From contig CAZRCG010000008.1 in NCBI GenBank assembly GCA_964598565.1, positions 1-64,000 of the forward strand: a stretch of 64,000 nt of DNA, given 5' to 3'. This DNA comes from CAZRCG01 sp964598565. Its GTDB lineage: Bacteria; Bdellovibrionota; UBA2394. The translations under genes and the position numbers were made by a program. The notes below the pieces were generated by a model. It did not search any database. It worked only from the letters and a program-made list of their open reading frames with translations, and was not told the origin of the DNA. This document shows, one piece after another, positions 43,506-52,180 of this stretch (its first letter is position 1; each line of letters starts with the position of its first letter).

Positions 43506-43946
43506 ATGGCAGACGTATGGCGCAAATGTTCCACATGTAAAAAAGATATTTTCTGCGGTTCCCTCTATCAGGTCTGTTCGGTTTCTACCTGCCGAACACA
43601 CGCCACCAACTACGCGTTTTGTTCGGTATTGTGCTGGGACGCCCATGTACCTGTCGAAAGACATCGTCCAGAGTCAGCGGGTGCGATTGAAAAGCGGGCG
43701 CCTCGTTTTGTCGAAGAAGCCCGCGAGGTGCGTCGCATCGTCGTTGAAAATGAGACGCCCATCGACCAAGAGATTCTCGTCGTAGTATCAAAAGTAAAAA
43801 AATATATCGCCGATAAATACGATATGAATACATCGGCCGATGTGATGAAAGTGCTGACAAAACGTATTCATTCTTTGTGTGATCGGGCGGTCGAAGAGGC
43901 GCGCCGTCAATCTCGCAAAACGGTCATGGACCGCGATATTCCTTAA
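43506..43946 (+). CDS. Zinc-finger plus bacterial histone-fold protein
   Basis: A 146-residue protein of two parts. Residues 5-50 are a cysteine-rich finger: C8-x2-C11, C17, C24, C29-x2-H32, then FC39SVLC43WDAH47, whose end resembles treble-clef HIT/MYND-type fingers. A basic linker leads to residues 85-146, a histone-fold pattern: EILVVVSKVKKYIADKY, NTSADVMKVLTKRIHSLCDR (long central helix) and RKTVMDRDI. The last matches the RKTI..EDI loop of archaeal histones and the form seen in Bdellovibrio-type bacterial histones. The third helix is cut short. It lies 9 bp after gcvPB, so it is probably co-transcribed with the gcv operon. A DNA-binding or chromatin role is inferred from the fold. Confidence 0.7.
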   Translation: MADVWRKCSTCKKDIFCGSLYQVCSVSTCRTHATNYAFCSVLCWDAHVPVERHRPESAGAIEKRAPRFVEEAREVRRIVVENETPIDQEILVVVSKVKKYIADKYDMNTSADVMKVLTKRIHSLCDRAVEEARRQSRKTVMDRDIP

Positions 43947-44781
43947 GGCCGATTTCTTGTAGGCGCTCCAGCAGATAAGATTCTGCCGTATGTTTTTCAG
44001 ACAATTGGACATCGGGGCGCGGATGCACGAACAGCGGCATGGAATAACGTGGCTGATGGGCTGCGGCCCCAGAAGGATTAACCACGCGGTGGGTGGTCGA
44101 TCGGTAATGGTTTTGGCTTGCCATTTGCAGCATATCGCCCACGTTGATAACAATCTCACCCCAGTCTCCGGCCACAGGATGCCAACGTCCCTTTATATCT
44201 AAAACTTGAAGGCCCATCTGGGTCGAGGCTGGCAAAAGAGTGATGAGGTTAATATCTTCATGAGCGGCGGCGCGTACCGCTCCCGCTTCTTCGGAGCCCG
44301 TGAGGGGTGGATAGTGAATGATACGAAACAAATGTTGGGGACTTTGATGAATCATAGCAGGAAGTCGACATGAAAACTGACGACGAATTGTTTCGGGAGC
44401 TTCCTCGTCGATCCATTCTAAAAGCTGCGAGCCGAGTTTTATAAGCTCTCTGTACAGTTGTCGTGTTACGGCCGCTACAGACTCAGGCACTTTGCCCCAT
44501 TCATAAAAGTGATAGAACTCTTTCAAATCTTTTTGAGAAGAATTTTTGGCATTCTCCGATCGAAAGGGAAAATAGCCGTCTTGTGTATTGGCATCGAAGA
44601 GCCACTGCTTTTTCTCAGGTTCAGAGCTTTCAAAAAAAGTCTGCCACTGGCGATAGGCTTCTTCAATCAGCTCGATGGATATGGGATGTTTATAAATTGT
44701 GCCAAAGCCCGTCGTCGTCAGAGACTCCGTAAATTCTTTGGCAGCTCCTGACTTTTGAAAATCAACGCGCGAGATCTCCAT
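43924..44781 (-). CDS. 2-oxoglutarate/Fe(II)-dependent oxygenase, isopenicillin N synthase-like
   Basis: A 285-residue protein. The Fe ligands are in AAHEDINLITLL (HxD) and TTHRVVNPSG (distal His), with the 2OG-binding RYSMPLF after it. The N-terminal half matches the DIOX_N domain (TTTGFGTIYKHPIS, FFESSEPEKKQW, DGYFPF). Such enzymes hydroxylate or cyclise small molecules; the substrate is unknown. It has a good Shine-Dalgarno (TTGGAGGG) and overlaps the histone-fold gene tail-to-tail by 23 bp. Confidence 0.9.
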   Translation of the reverse strand: MEISRVDFQKSGAAKEFTESLTTTGFGTIYKHPISIELIEEAYRQWQTFFESSEPEKKQWLFDANTQDGYFPFRSENAKNSSQKDLKEFYHFYEWGKVPESVAAVTRQLYRELIKLGSQLLEWIDEEAPETIRRQFSCRLPAMIHQSPQHLFRIIHYPPLTGSEEAGAVRAAAHEDINLITLLPASTQMGLQVLDIKGRWHPVAGDWGEIVINVGDMLQMASQNHYRSTTHRVVNPSGAAAHQPRYSMPLFVHPRPDVQLSEKHTAESYLLERLQEIGLKEYRGP

Positions 44782-44878
44782 AGGCCCTCCAATTGACAGC
44801 TAGTGCGAGAAGTTAGAGGCTGGCAAGGTTTTGTTTTAGTCGGCCACTGGCTAAACCTGTTTTTTGAAGCACAGCCCT

Positions 44879-46294
44879 CTATTCTTTCGGCACAATGGCA
44901 CCACGAAGGCTTTGATAGGCTTTCAGTGCCAACTTTCTAGCGTCATCATGCTGAACGATAGGCTTCACATAAGAGAGCCCGGGCAGTTTCCACGGCTCAT
45001 GAATGGCTGCTCCACTGACGTTGGCAAGCTCAGGGATCCAGCGCCGAATATAGCCACCGTCTGGGTCAAACTTTTTACTCTGAAGAACAGGATTAAAGAC
45101 TCTGAAATAGGGAGCGGCATCGGCACCGCATCCTGCGGACCACTGCCATCCCATAGTGTTGGCTGCAAGATCGGCATCGACGAGCGTATCCCAAAACCAG
45201 CGAGCTCCCTCTAGCCATGAGATGCGAAGATCTTTCGTCAAAAAGGACGCAACAATCATACGAACGCGATTGTGCATCCAGCCGGTTGACCAGAGTTCGC
45301 GCATGCCGGCGTCGACAATGGGATAACCCGTGAGGCCGCGCTGCCAAGAGAGAAGGGCTGTTTTGTTAGTCTCCCAGGGAAATCGATAAAATTTTGAATC
45401 GAGAGGCTCGTCAGACGTTTTAGGAAAGTGAAAAAGAATATAATGGGCGAATTCGCGCCAGTAGAGTTCCTTAAAAAAAGTTTCGCCAGATTTCTCTTTT
45501 AAAAAGTGAGGGTCGAGTCGTTTCATTTCTGAAACAATTCTTAAGGGAGAAATTTCTCCAAAGTGCAGATGGGCTGACAGTCGAGATGTTCCAGCGAGAT
45601 CGGGAAAATCCCTTTTGTCAGCGTAACGAGATACGATATTTGCTAATGTTTGCTTTAGTCTCAAATGGGCCCCGCCTTCGCCGGGAGTCCACGACTTCGA
45701 CATAGTGGCGTCCCAGCCAATCGTCGGACGAAGCTTAAGATCGTCGACCGAAAGAGAGATCGGTATTTTCTCTAGACTAACCAGGCGAGACGGCTTGGTT
45801 GCTACAGGTAAAAAACTGAGGGAAGTTCGCGCTTTGTAAAAGGGAGTAAACACTTTGTAGGGAGTTTCAGATTGAGTTTTCAGCTCCCAGGGTTCGTGTA
45901 ACAGCGAGGAATTGAATGACAGGGCTTCAATGCCTTGTTGTCTCAAATTCAGCTTGATGATTTCATCACGGTGAATGGTGGTCGGCTCATAGAGTCGAGA
46001 CCATACGACAGAGCTCGCTTTCGTCTCATGAATGAGAGTCAGTAGGGCTTCAAGACTTGGTCCGCGACGAAAGATGAGGCGACTGCCGAGAGCATGCAGG
46101 CTCTCAGAAAGTGATTTTAGAGAATAATGCAGCCACCAGCGACTCGCTGCGCCCGGTTGCCACGGAGTCTCGTCCTCGGGGTTATAAATATAGAGTGCAA
46201 CAAGGGGGCGATTCTGCGTTTGAGCCCAGGCCAATGCAGGATGGTCTTGCAAACGCAGATCTCGGCGAAACCACACGATGATAGGGGAGCTCAC
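44879..46294 (-). CDS. phr: Deoxyribodipyrimidine photolyase
   Basis: A 471-residue light-driven repair enzyme for cyclobutane pyrimidine dimers. The N-terminal antenna domain starts IIVWFRRDLRLQDHPALAWA. The C-terminal FAD domain has WREFAHYILFHFP, GLTGYPIVDAGMRELWSTGWMHN and NTMGWQWSAGCGADAAPYFR. The length is normal for class I CPD photolyases. The start is GTG at 46294. It is separated from the oxygenase gene by 97 bp. Confidence 0.95.
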   Translation of the reverse strand: MSSPIIVWFRRDLRLQDHPALAWAQTQNRPLVALYIYNPEDETPWQPGAASRWWLHYSLKSLSESLHALGSRLIFRRGPSLEALLTLIHETKASSVVWSRLYEPTTIHRDEIIKLNLRQQGIEALSFNSSLLHEPWELKTQSETPYKVFTPFYKARTSLSFLPVATKPSRLVSLEKIPISLSVDDLKLRPTIGWDATMSKSWTPGEGGAHLRLKQTLANIVSRYADKRDFPDLAGTSRLSAHLHFGEISPLRIVSEMKRLDPHFLKEKSGETFFKELYWREFAHYILFHFPKTSDEPLDSKFYRFPWETNKTALLSWQRGLTGYPIVDAGMRELWSTGWMHNRVRMIVASFLTKDLRISWLEGARWFWDTLVDADLAANTMGWQWSAGCGADAAPYFRVFNPVLQSKKFDPDGGYIRRWIPELANVSGAAIHEPWKLPGLSYVKPIVQHDDARKLALKAYQSLRGAIVPKE

Positions 46295-46387
46295 GATCTG
46301 TTTATCTCTCGATTGTCGGGTGGCCTCAAGGGAAAGAATTGACTTTGTTTTCCCCGATTCTCTAATTTTGCGATGGAGGGGGTCACG

Positions 46388-47806
46388 ATGATCTTATTTC
46401 GAGTTATTTTTTTACGGCGAGAAAATGGCGCATCGACGCCATCGAAGTTCGCGAACCTCCTTGCTCAGGTGTTCGTCGTAGGCTTCATCTTTTTGGGCTT
46501 GAGCGCCAAGTCAATTCGCGCTGAGAACTGCGTACTTGAGGTTGCAAGGATTGTTCAGCCGCCTCCCAAGTCACCGGTCATCATCAATGCCGCAGGCTTG
46601 CAACGCCTGTCGGACCTCATTCGTCATCCCGCTATTTTGCCCGAGTTGATCCTGCGATCTCGTGATTTTCGAGGTTGGATCTCAGACCTTCTTCGTTCAG
46701 CGGGTATGGCAGTCAAAAACACTCAGAGAGGGGCGCTTTCTTTGACGTCCGACGACCATAACGATTTATATATTATGTTGATTCAGGTGCTCAGCCATCG
46801 AGACTCCGAAGCGGCAGAGTTTTTAGAACAGATCATTCGAGCGGGATTAATATTTGCCGGGATGGCAGAACCGCTTCAAGCCATGCTCGCAGCCCAAACG
46901 ACTTGGCAAAAACAGACCGCCTTCAACTCATTTAAAGAGGCTCTTGGGGTAGAAGCCAACGAAGATCGTTGGCGACGATTTGTCGTACGCTTTCGTTATA
47001 CTAATTTATCGGCATCACTGCTAGCAAAGCTAAGCGCTACGGCGCAACCAAGCAGCGACATTGTCATTTCGCAAAGGACGATTCAGAAACCTGCAGAGTT
47101 AGTGATTTATCGATTGCCGATCTCAGCCGATGCTCTTGTTCAAAAACTAGGAGACTCCTATAAGGGTTTAGAAGCGCCTCTCTTTGAAGGCCAAGCATTT
47201 ACTCTGAGCAGTTTTGTTCAGATGCTCGATATTGAAGTGCGTCTCTATGGTATTTACCGCCAAATTTCAACGCTGGAGGCGATTGATCGATTCGTCTTGG
47301 CAGAACGTGAAGATGATAAACAGAGCGCGTTTAACTCACTTCTTCCGAGTCTTTTTAAAGGAGTTCGAGAAATGAGAAGCCAAATGTGGAAAAATCTCAT
47401 TGATATGGATGGCGGCGTGGCGAGTGAGGATAAACTAACAGATTATCAACAAGAAGACCTAGCCCAGGTCCTCGCAACGAAACCTCCTGAGACTACGATA
47501 TTTCTTTTGGAGAATCTTCGACAAAGTACCGTTCAGACACTTCTCGACGCCGTAGATCAGCTAGTGACGATACTGGGAGATCGTCGAAAGTTTCTTGATC
47601 CTAATATTTACCTCAATCAGCCTCAGTTGATGGAGGATCGGAAGTCGCTAGGAGAGCTGATTCATGGCCATGCGATTCCACTTCTGATTCGAATGGAATC
47701 CGGGAAGTCGTTTCAAGATGGACTGAAGTCGCTATCGTATCGCTTTCACGATAGCCTTCGCAGAGTTCGAGCTTTTTGTGTCAGTAGTAATCAACATTTG
47801 TTTTAG
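46388..47806 (+). CDS. Secreted or anchored protein of unknown function
   Basis: A 472-residue protein with an N-terminal hydrophobic segment (LLAQVFVVGFIFLGLSAKSI) that acts as signal or anchor. The rest is helical with no recognised family (SDLIRHPAILPELILRSRDF, FKGVREMRSQMWKNLID). The ATG at 46388 is chosen because GGAGGGGG precedes it by 5 bp; the ATG at 46373 overlaps that site. It stands alone on the plus strand between two minus-strand blocks. Confidence 0.65.
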   Translation: MILFRVIFLRRENGASTPSKFANLLAQVFVVGFIFLGLSAKSIRAENCVLEVARIVQPPPKSPVIINAAGLQRLSDLIRHPAILPELILRSRDFRGWISDLLRSAGMAVKNTQRGALSLTSDDHNDLYIMLIQVLSHRDSEAAEFLEQIIRAGLIFAGMAEPLQAMLAAQTTWQKQTAFNSFKEALGVEANEDRWRRFVVRFRYTNLSASLLAKLSATAQPSSDIVISQRTIQKPAELVIYRLPISADALVQKLGDSYKGLEAPLFEGQAFTLSSFVQMLDIEVRLYGIYRQISTLEAIDRFVLAEREDDKQSAFNSLLPSLFKGVREMRSQMWKNLIDMDGGVASEDKLTDYQQEDLAQVLATKPPETTIFLLENLRQSTVQTLLDAVDQLVTILGDRRKFLDPNIYLNQPQLMEDRKSLGELIHGHAIPLLIRMESGKSFQDGLKSLSYRFHDSLRRVRAFCVSSNQHLF

Positions 47807-47994
47807 TGCCATGGGTGTCACTCTCGGTCGAGCCACTTTACGTTGGCAAGACCACCGCCGCCTGGCCTTGTACCACTTCTATGAAACCAGCCTCTTTCTA
47901 TAGCCTGAATCTGCGGCGATGATCTTTGAGTCGGTCAAAAAGAGATCGACCGTCTGCGATCTCACGGAGCCGGAAGCAAAAATTAACGCGCGAC

Positions 47995-49371
47995 TCATGG
48001 CCGGCTGCCGAGAACATGTTCTAACGACGCTTCTAATGTGGGAAAGCGAAATGTGAAGCCTGTTTCCAGGAGCGCTTGTGGCATGGCACGACACGAGTTG
48101 AGCAGAAGGGCATCGGCCATTTCGCCGGTGAGCGTTCGGAGGGCAAACGCTGGTACCGTAGGGCCCAAGCGCTTGCCAAAGTAGCTTCCAAGCTGGCGTG
48201 AAAAATCTCGATTGCTCAGAGGCTGAGGTGAAACGCAATTGACCGGGCCCGTGACGGTCTCGCGAACCAAGCTATGTACGATGGCGTAAAGAAGATCGTC
48301 GATTGAAATCCAGCTCCAATATTGTTTGCCATGGCCTAGCATGCCACCCAGACCCAGCGAGAATGGCAACAACATCTTTTTTAGCGCGCCCCCACGAGGC
48401 GAAAGGACCATGCCCGTACGAAGATGCACGGTTCGAATGCCCATCGTGCGAGCCGGTTCACAGGCTTGTTCCCACAGGCGGCAAAGCTGCGCGAGAAAGC
48501 TCGAGCCCCCGGGACTGGACTCGACTACTTCATCAGAAGAGTCGGGATAAAATCCGGTCGCAGAGGCACACAAAAAAACAGAAGGGGGATTCTTTAACTG
48601 GTTAAATGACTTTACTAACCACTCCGTTGACTTCACTCGACTATCGACAAGGCGACGTTTGACTTCAGGGGACCAACGCTGACCAGCAATATTTTCTCCG
48701 GCCAAATGAATAACGGCGTCTAGAGAATCGATGCCCCACTTTTCCCATAAAGGCAGCGAGCGAAACGACCAAGAATGAATCGTGAGAGATGATTTGAGAG
48801 GTTTTGAGCGAGCGAGAATAATAATTTCATGGCCCATGCTTCGAAGAAGTGGAATCAGCGCGCCACCTACTAAGCCAGAAGCTCCGGTGACAGCAATACG
48901 CAATCTCTTTCCCTCATAAAGTTCTATCGTCTTTAGGTCATTGGCCACTATTCGATGCCGGTACTTAAATAGGCGGCGAATTTTCTTTTCGGTATAGGCA
49001 TCACCCAGCGACTCGCCCAATCGGCCCATGGGCAGTTCGTAATCAACCTCATCGGCCATAAGGGTACCTTCTGCGTGGGGCTTAAAACGATGCCGATGCT
49101 TCCAACGAGCAAAAGGGCCCTCGATTTGCTCGTCACAAAATTGCTGGCCTACGATAGTATCACAGTGACGCGACACCCATTGAAATTTCATCGGGCCGAC
49201 CTTCATTCGAGTTACGACTTCAGATCCATTCTCAATCGCTTGAGGAGGCGCGATGACCTCAACGTTTTCCCAGGGGGGCAAAAGTCGAGTAAAGGCCATG
49301 GGCCGTTCATGCCAAGCATAAACCACAGAGGGTGGATGGTTGATTAGAGATGTCATTTCAAAGTGTGGCAT
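47995..49371 (-). CDS. SRPBCC domain fused to a TIGR01777-type NAD(P)-binding epimerase
   Basis: A 458-residue protein. Residues 1-150 are a SRPBCC/START-like ligand-binding domain (FEMTSLINHPPSVVYAWHER, FARWKHRHRF, DEVDYELPMG). Residues 155-458 are the extended SDR family known as YfcH or TIGR01777, with RIAVTGASGLVGGALIPLL for nucleotide binding and DAVIHLAGENIAGQRW. SATGFYPDSSDEVVES follows. Its biochemical role is not established in the family. The two-domain form is common in delta-type bacteria and actinobacteria. Confidence 0.88.
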   Translation of the reverse strand: MPHFEMTSLINHPPSVVYAWHERPMAFTRLLPPWENVEVIAPPQAIENGSEVVTRMKVGPMKFQWVSRHCDTIVGQQFCDEQIEGPFARWKHRHRFKPHAEGTLMADEVDYELPMGRLGESLGDAYTEKKIRRLFKYRHRIVANDLKTIELYEGKRLRIAVTGASGLVGGALIPLLRSMGHEIIILARSKPLKSSLTIHSWSFRSLPLWEKWGIDSLDAVIHLAGENIAGQRWSPEVKRRLVDSRVKSTEWLVKSFNQLKNPPSVFLCASATGFYPDSSDEVVESSPGGSSFLAQLCRLWEQACEPARTMGIRTVHLRTGMVLSPRGGALKKMLLPFSLGLGGMLGHGKQYWSWISIDDLLYAIVHSLVRETVTGPVNCVSPQPLSNRDFSRQLGSYFGKRLGPTVPAFALRTLTGEMADALLLNSCRAMPQALLETGFTFRFPTLEASLEHVLGSRP

Positions 49372-49424
49372 AGCTTAAAGTGTATCCGTCGTTTTATCTT
49401 CGTTAACCATTTCTAAAGCTAGCT

Positions 49425-49931
49425 CTAGGAATCTAAGTCCCATTGTTGAATCACTTCTTTAAGTTTGAAGGCTTTGTCGTAGAAGGTAAACCAACTAAGG
49501 CCAGCTTTCTTCAAAGACAAATCGGGTAGTCCTACGGATGCCATAAAAACAGGAATCCAATCGCCGTGAGAACAGGCAATGACGAGCGAGGGAGCTTGAT
49601 CCTTTAGCCAGACTAAAAATTTCTCTACACGCTTTTCTAGAGGAACTCTTTGATGAGCCGCCTCGTCCAGAAGATTATTAATTTCGATGGGCTCTCCAAT
49701 TTCTTCGGCAAAAGGATCGAGTGTCCAACGGCATCTGAGTCGAGGGCTCGAATGCAGGCAGAGGGGTTCATTTTGGAAGGCTTTATGAGAAACAAAATTC
49801 TTCAGGAGAAAGTCTTTAATCTTTAAACTCTGGAGACGACCCTTTTCACTCAAACCATTGTCTTCGAGTGGATCAATAATATGTCGATGAGCATGGCGTA
49901 TGAGTACAAAATGTTTTACAGAAGGTTTCAT
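49425..49931 (-). CDS. SixA-like histidine phosphatase
   Basis: A 168-residue member of the phosphoglycerate-mutase-like fold, with the catalytic LIRHAHR motif at residues 10-16 and a second His in VIACSHGDWI near residue 121. SixA proteins remove phosphate from phosphohistidine. It starts 11 bp after the ppk stop and is surely co-transcribed with it. This suggests a role connected with polyphosphate, possibly acting on the histidine-linked phosphate of Ppk or on other phosphohistidines, but that is inference. Confidence 0.82.
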   Translation of the reverse strand: MKPSVKHFVLIRHAHRHIIDPLEDNGLSEKGRLQSLKIKDFLLKNFVSHKAFQNEPLCLHSSPRLRCRWTLDPFAEEIGEPIEINNLLDEAAHQRVPLEKRVEKFLVWLKDQAPSLVIACSHGDWIPVFMASVGLPDLSLKKAGLSWFTFYDKAFKLKEVIQQWDLDS

Positions 49932-49942
49932 GAATGCTGTGT

Positions 49943-52138
49943 CTAAGCCTCCATTTTCGTATCGTTCTTCGAACTATCTTTAGAGTCACTATGGATACTA
50001 TTTTTTGCATCATTTTTTGCAACGGCAAGCGCCGTGGTCGTATAACCGCGCGCGGCAAGGTCTTCAAAATAGGCTTGCGCACGAAAAGCCTTTCGACCCT
50101 TTAGGTCGTCGGCCACTGGCCAGCCCTCGTATGAAACGCTGCCCCTCTTTTTCCATAGACCCTGTGACGTAAGCTCCTTAGCTTTGGTGGTGTCTAATAG
50201 ATAGGAAGGAATAACTACAGACTCCAAAAACGAATAGAGCCGAGGGTCTAGAACGGGGAAGGCCAGTTCAAGGCGCGAGAAAAAATTTCGCGGCATCCAA
50301 TCGGCACTCGATAAATAGAGGGCCTTCGAATCCGAAAAATAATAGATGCGACTATGTTCGAGGTAGCGGTCGACAATGCTGATGACGCGTATGTTTTCGC
50401 TCATGCCTTTCACTCCAGGAATCAGAGAGCAAGCCCCTCTTACAATGAGCTCAATGGTTACTCCTGCCTGCGAGGCCTCATAAAGCTTTTCAATGATGCC
50501 ATGATCTACGAGAGCATTTACTTTGGCCACAATACGAGCGCGCCGGCCTTCTCTAGCCGCCGTTGTCTCTTGTTCAATTAAGCCAACCAGACGACGGTGC
50601 AATCGAGTGGGTGCCGAAACAAGCTGTTTAAACTGCGTTGGAACTTTACCGTTCCATGCTGTATCAAAAAAGTAGCGAGCATCTTCACCAATTTCAGGAT
50701 GAGAAGTAAAAATGCCCATGTCCGTATAAATCTGAGCGGTTGTGGAGTTGTAGTTGCCGGTCGATAAATGAGTATAGTGTCTTAGACCATCCGCTTCACG
50801 GCGGGTCACAAGAGCGACTTTGGCGTGAAGCTTCAATTTTCCAAATCCGAACGCAACTTCAACCCCCGCTTTTCGCAGCTCTTCAGCGACTTTCAGATTA
50901 TTAAGCTCATCAAAACGTGCTCGCAGTTCGATCAAAACACGAATCTTTTTTGAAGCCGCGGCATTTCGAAGAGTCGCAAGCATCGGCGAAACTGTATCTG
51001 TTCGATAGATTGTCTGCTCAATCATTTCCACATGGGGGTCTGCGCAAGCGGCCTGAATCCATGCAAGGTAGCCCTGAAAGGAATCATAGGGGTGGTGCAG
51101 TAGATAGTCTTTTGATTTTAGGCGCTCAAAAAGACCTGCCTTCCTCGTAAAAGGTTTTGGTAAGAACGGAACGTGTTTCGTTGACGCGAGTTCCGGGGTT
51201 TTGGCGGATAGATGATGTACAAGCGACCACAAGCCATGCAGAAACAGCGTTCGTGGAGCCGACTGAACCTGAAACTCCGAAAATTTGAGAGAGTGGACGA
51301 GCTTCTTCAAGATAAGCATATCGCTTTGGGGATGGTACTGTAGCCGCACAGGTCGACCTTTGTCTCGAACCCGCAACGAGCTTTGAACAAACTCGGGAAT
51401 GGACTCAGGATCTTTTTCTCCCAGATCAATTGAAAAATCAGAATCTCGTGTGAGCCGCACGACCGCCAGTATTTGCGGAATTGAGAAATAGCGTGGCAAC
51501 ATTTGTACCAAAAGATCATCTAAAAAAAAGACATAGGTCGTGGCTTTGTCTTTGGACTCTAATATAAAAATCGAAGGAGTCTTTTTTGAAATTCGTAACC
51601 AGTGCGATTTATCTAAGATAACAGCAATCTGTAGGTTCTCAAGCGTGGGTACTTGATTCGATTGAAAGATTTCGAGCGCTCCTATCGAAGGGAGAATTTC
51701 TTTCTTGAAAAGGCTGTTGGCCAAGTCCAAAACGCTGTCTTTGTAGTCCGACTTTCCTGCAATAATAATATTTTTAGTCTCTAACTCTCGCCCGAGTGTT
51801 TGGAGTGTTTCATCTTGCTTCGTCGAAAACTTTAGGGTCGCCTCGAGTAGATTGTTTCGAATGCGAAGTAAAGAGGTCTCGGTCTTTGGATCATTCCGCC
51901 GAGCGTTGAGAATATTGCGGTTTAAGGACGACAGTCGAATCATAAAAAACTCATCGAGATTCGACGACGTGATGGCTAAAAATTTAAGTCGCTCGACGAG
52001 AGGATTCTGAGAGCTTCTCGCTTCATGTAAGACACGCTCGTTAAACTGCAGCCAGCTTAGATCGCGGTGAATAAAGGGCTGATTTCGCGTGATCAGCAAC
52101 GAGGGTAGGGTGGGCAATAAAACTTTTTCTGTTGCCAT
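49943..52138 (-). CDS. ppk: Polyphosphate kinase 1
   Basis: A 731-residue enzyme that makes polyphosphate from ATP by a phosphohistidine intermediate. The N-terminal FIHRDLSWLQFNERVLHEA is the family signature, and ITSSNLDEFFMIR follows. Catalytic-region motifs are KLHAKVALVTRRE and HLSTGNYNS, each carrying a conserved His, and RDSILHHPY-like DYLLHHPYDSF. The C-terminal 30 residues are a low-complexity Lys/Asp/Ser tail. It is divergent from ppx, 42 bp away. Confidence 0.95.
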   Translation of the reverse strand: MATEKVLLPTLPSLLITRNQPFIHRDLSWLQFNERVLHEARSSQNPLVERLKFLAITSSNLDEFFMIRLSSLNRNILNARRNDPKTETSLLRIRNNLLEATLKFSTKQDETLQTLGRELETKNIIIAGKSDYKDSVLDLANSLFKKEILPSIGALEIFQSNQVPTLENLQIAVILDKSHWLRISKKTPSIFILESKDKATTYVFFLDDLLVQMLPRYFSIPQILAVVRLTRDSDFSIDLGEKDPESIPEFVQSSLRVRDKGRPVRLQYHPQSDMLILKKLVHSLKFSEFQVQSAPRTLFLHGLWSLVHHLSAKTPELASTKHVPFLPKPFTRKAGLFERLKSKDYLLHHPYDSFQGYLAWIQAACADPHVEMIEQTIYRTDTVSPMLATLRNAAASKKIRVLIELRARFDELNNLKVAEELRKAGVEVAFGFGKLKLHAKVALVTRREADGLRHYTHLSTGNYNSTTAQIYTDMGIFTSHPEIGEDARYFFDTAWNGKVPTQFKQLVSAPTRLHRRLVGLIEQETTAAREGRRARIVAKVNALVDHGIIEKLYEASQAGVTIELIVRGACSLIPGVKGMSENIRVISIVDRYLEHSRIYYFSDSKALYLSSADWMPRNFFSRLELAFPVLDPRLYSFLESVVIPSYLLDTTKAKELTSQGLWKKRGSVSYEGWPVADDLKGRKAFRAQAYFEDLAARGYTTTALAVAKNDAKNSIHSDSKDSSKNDTKMEA

Positions 52139-52180
52139 GCTTTAAACCTCGATGACGAGATGTTACGCTAAGAGTTCGTC

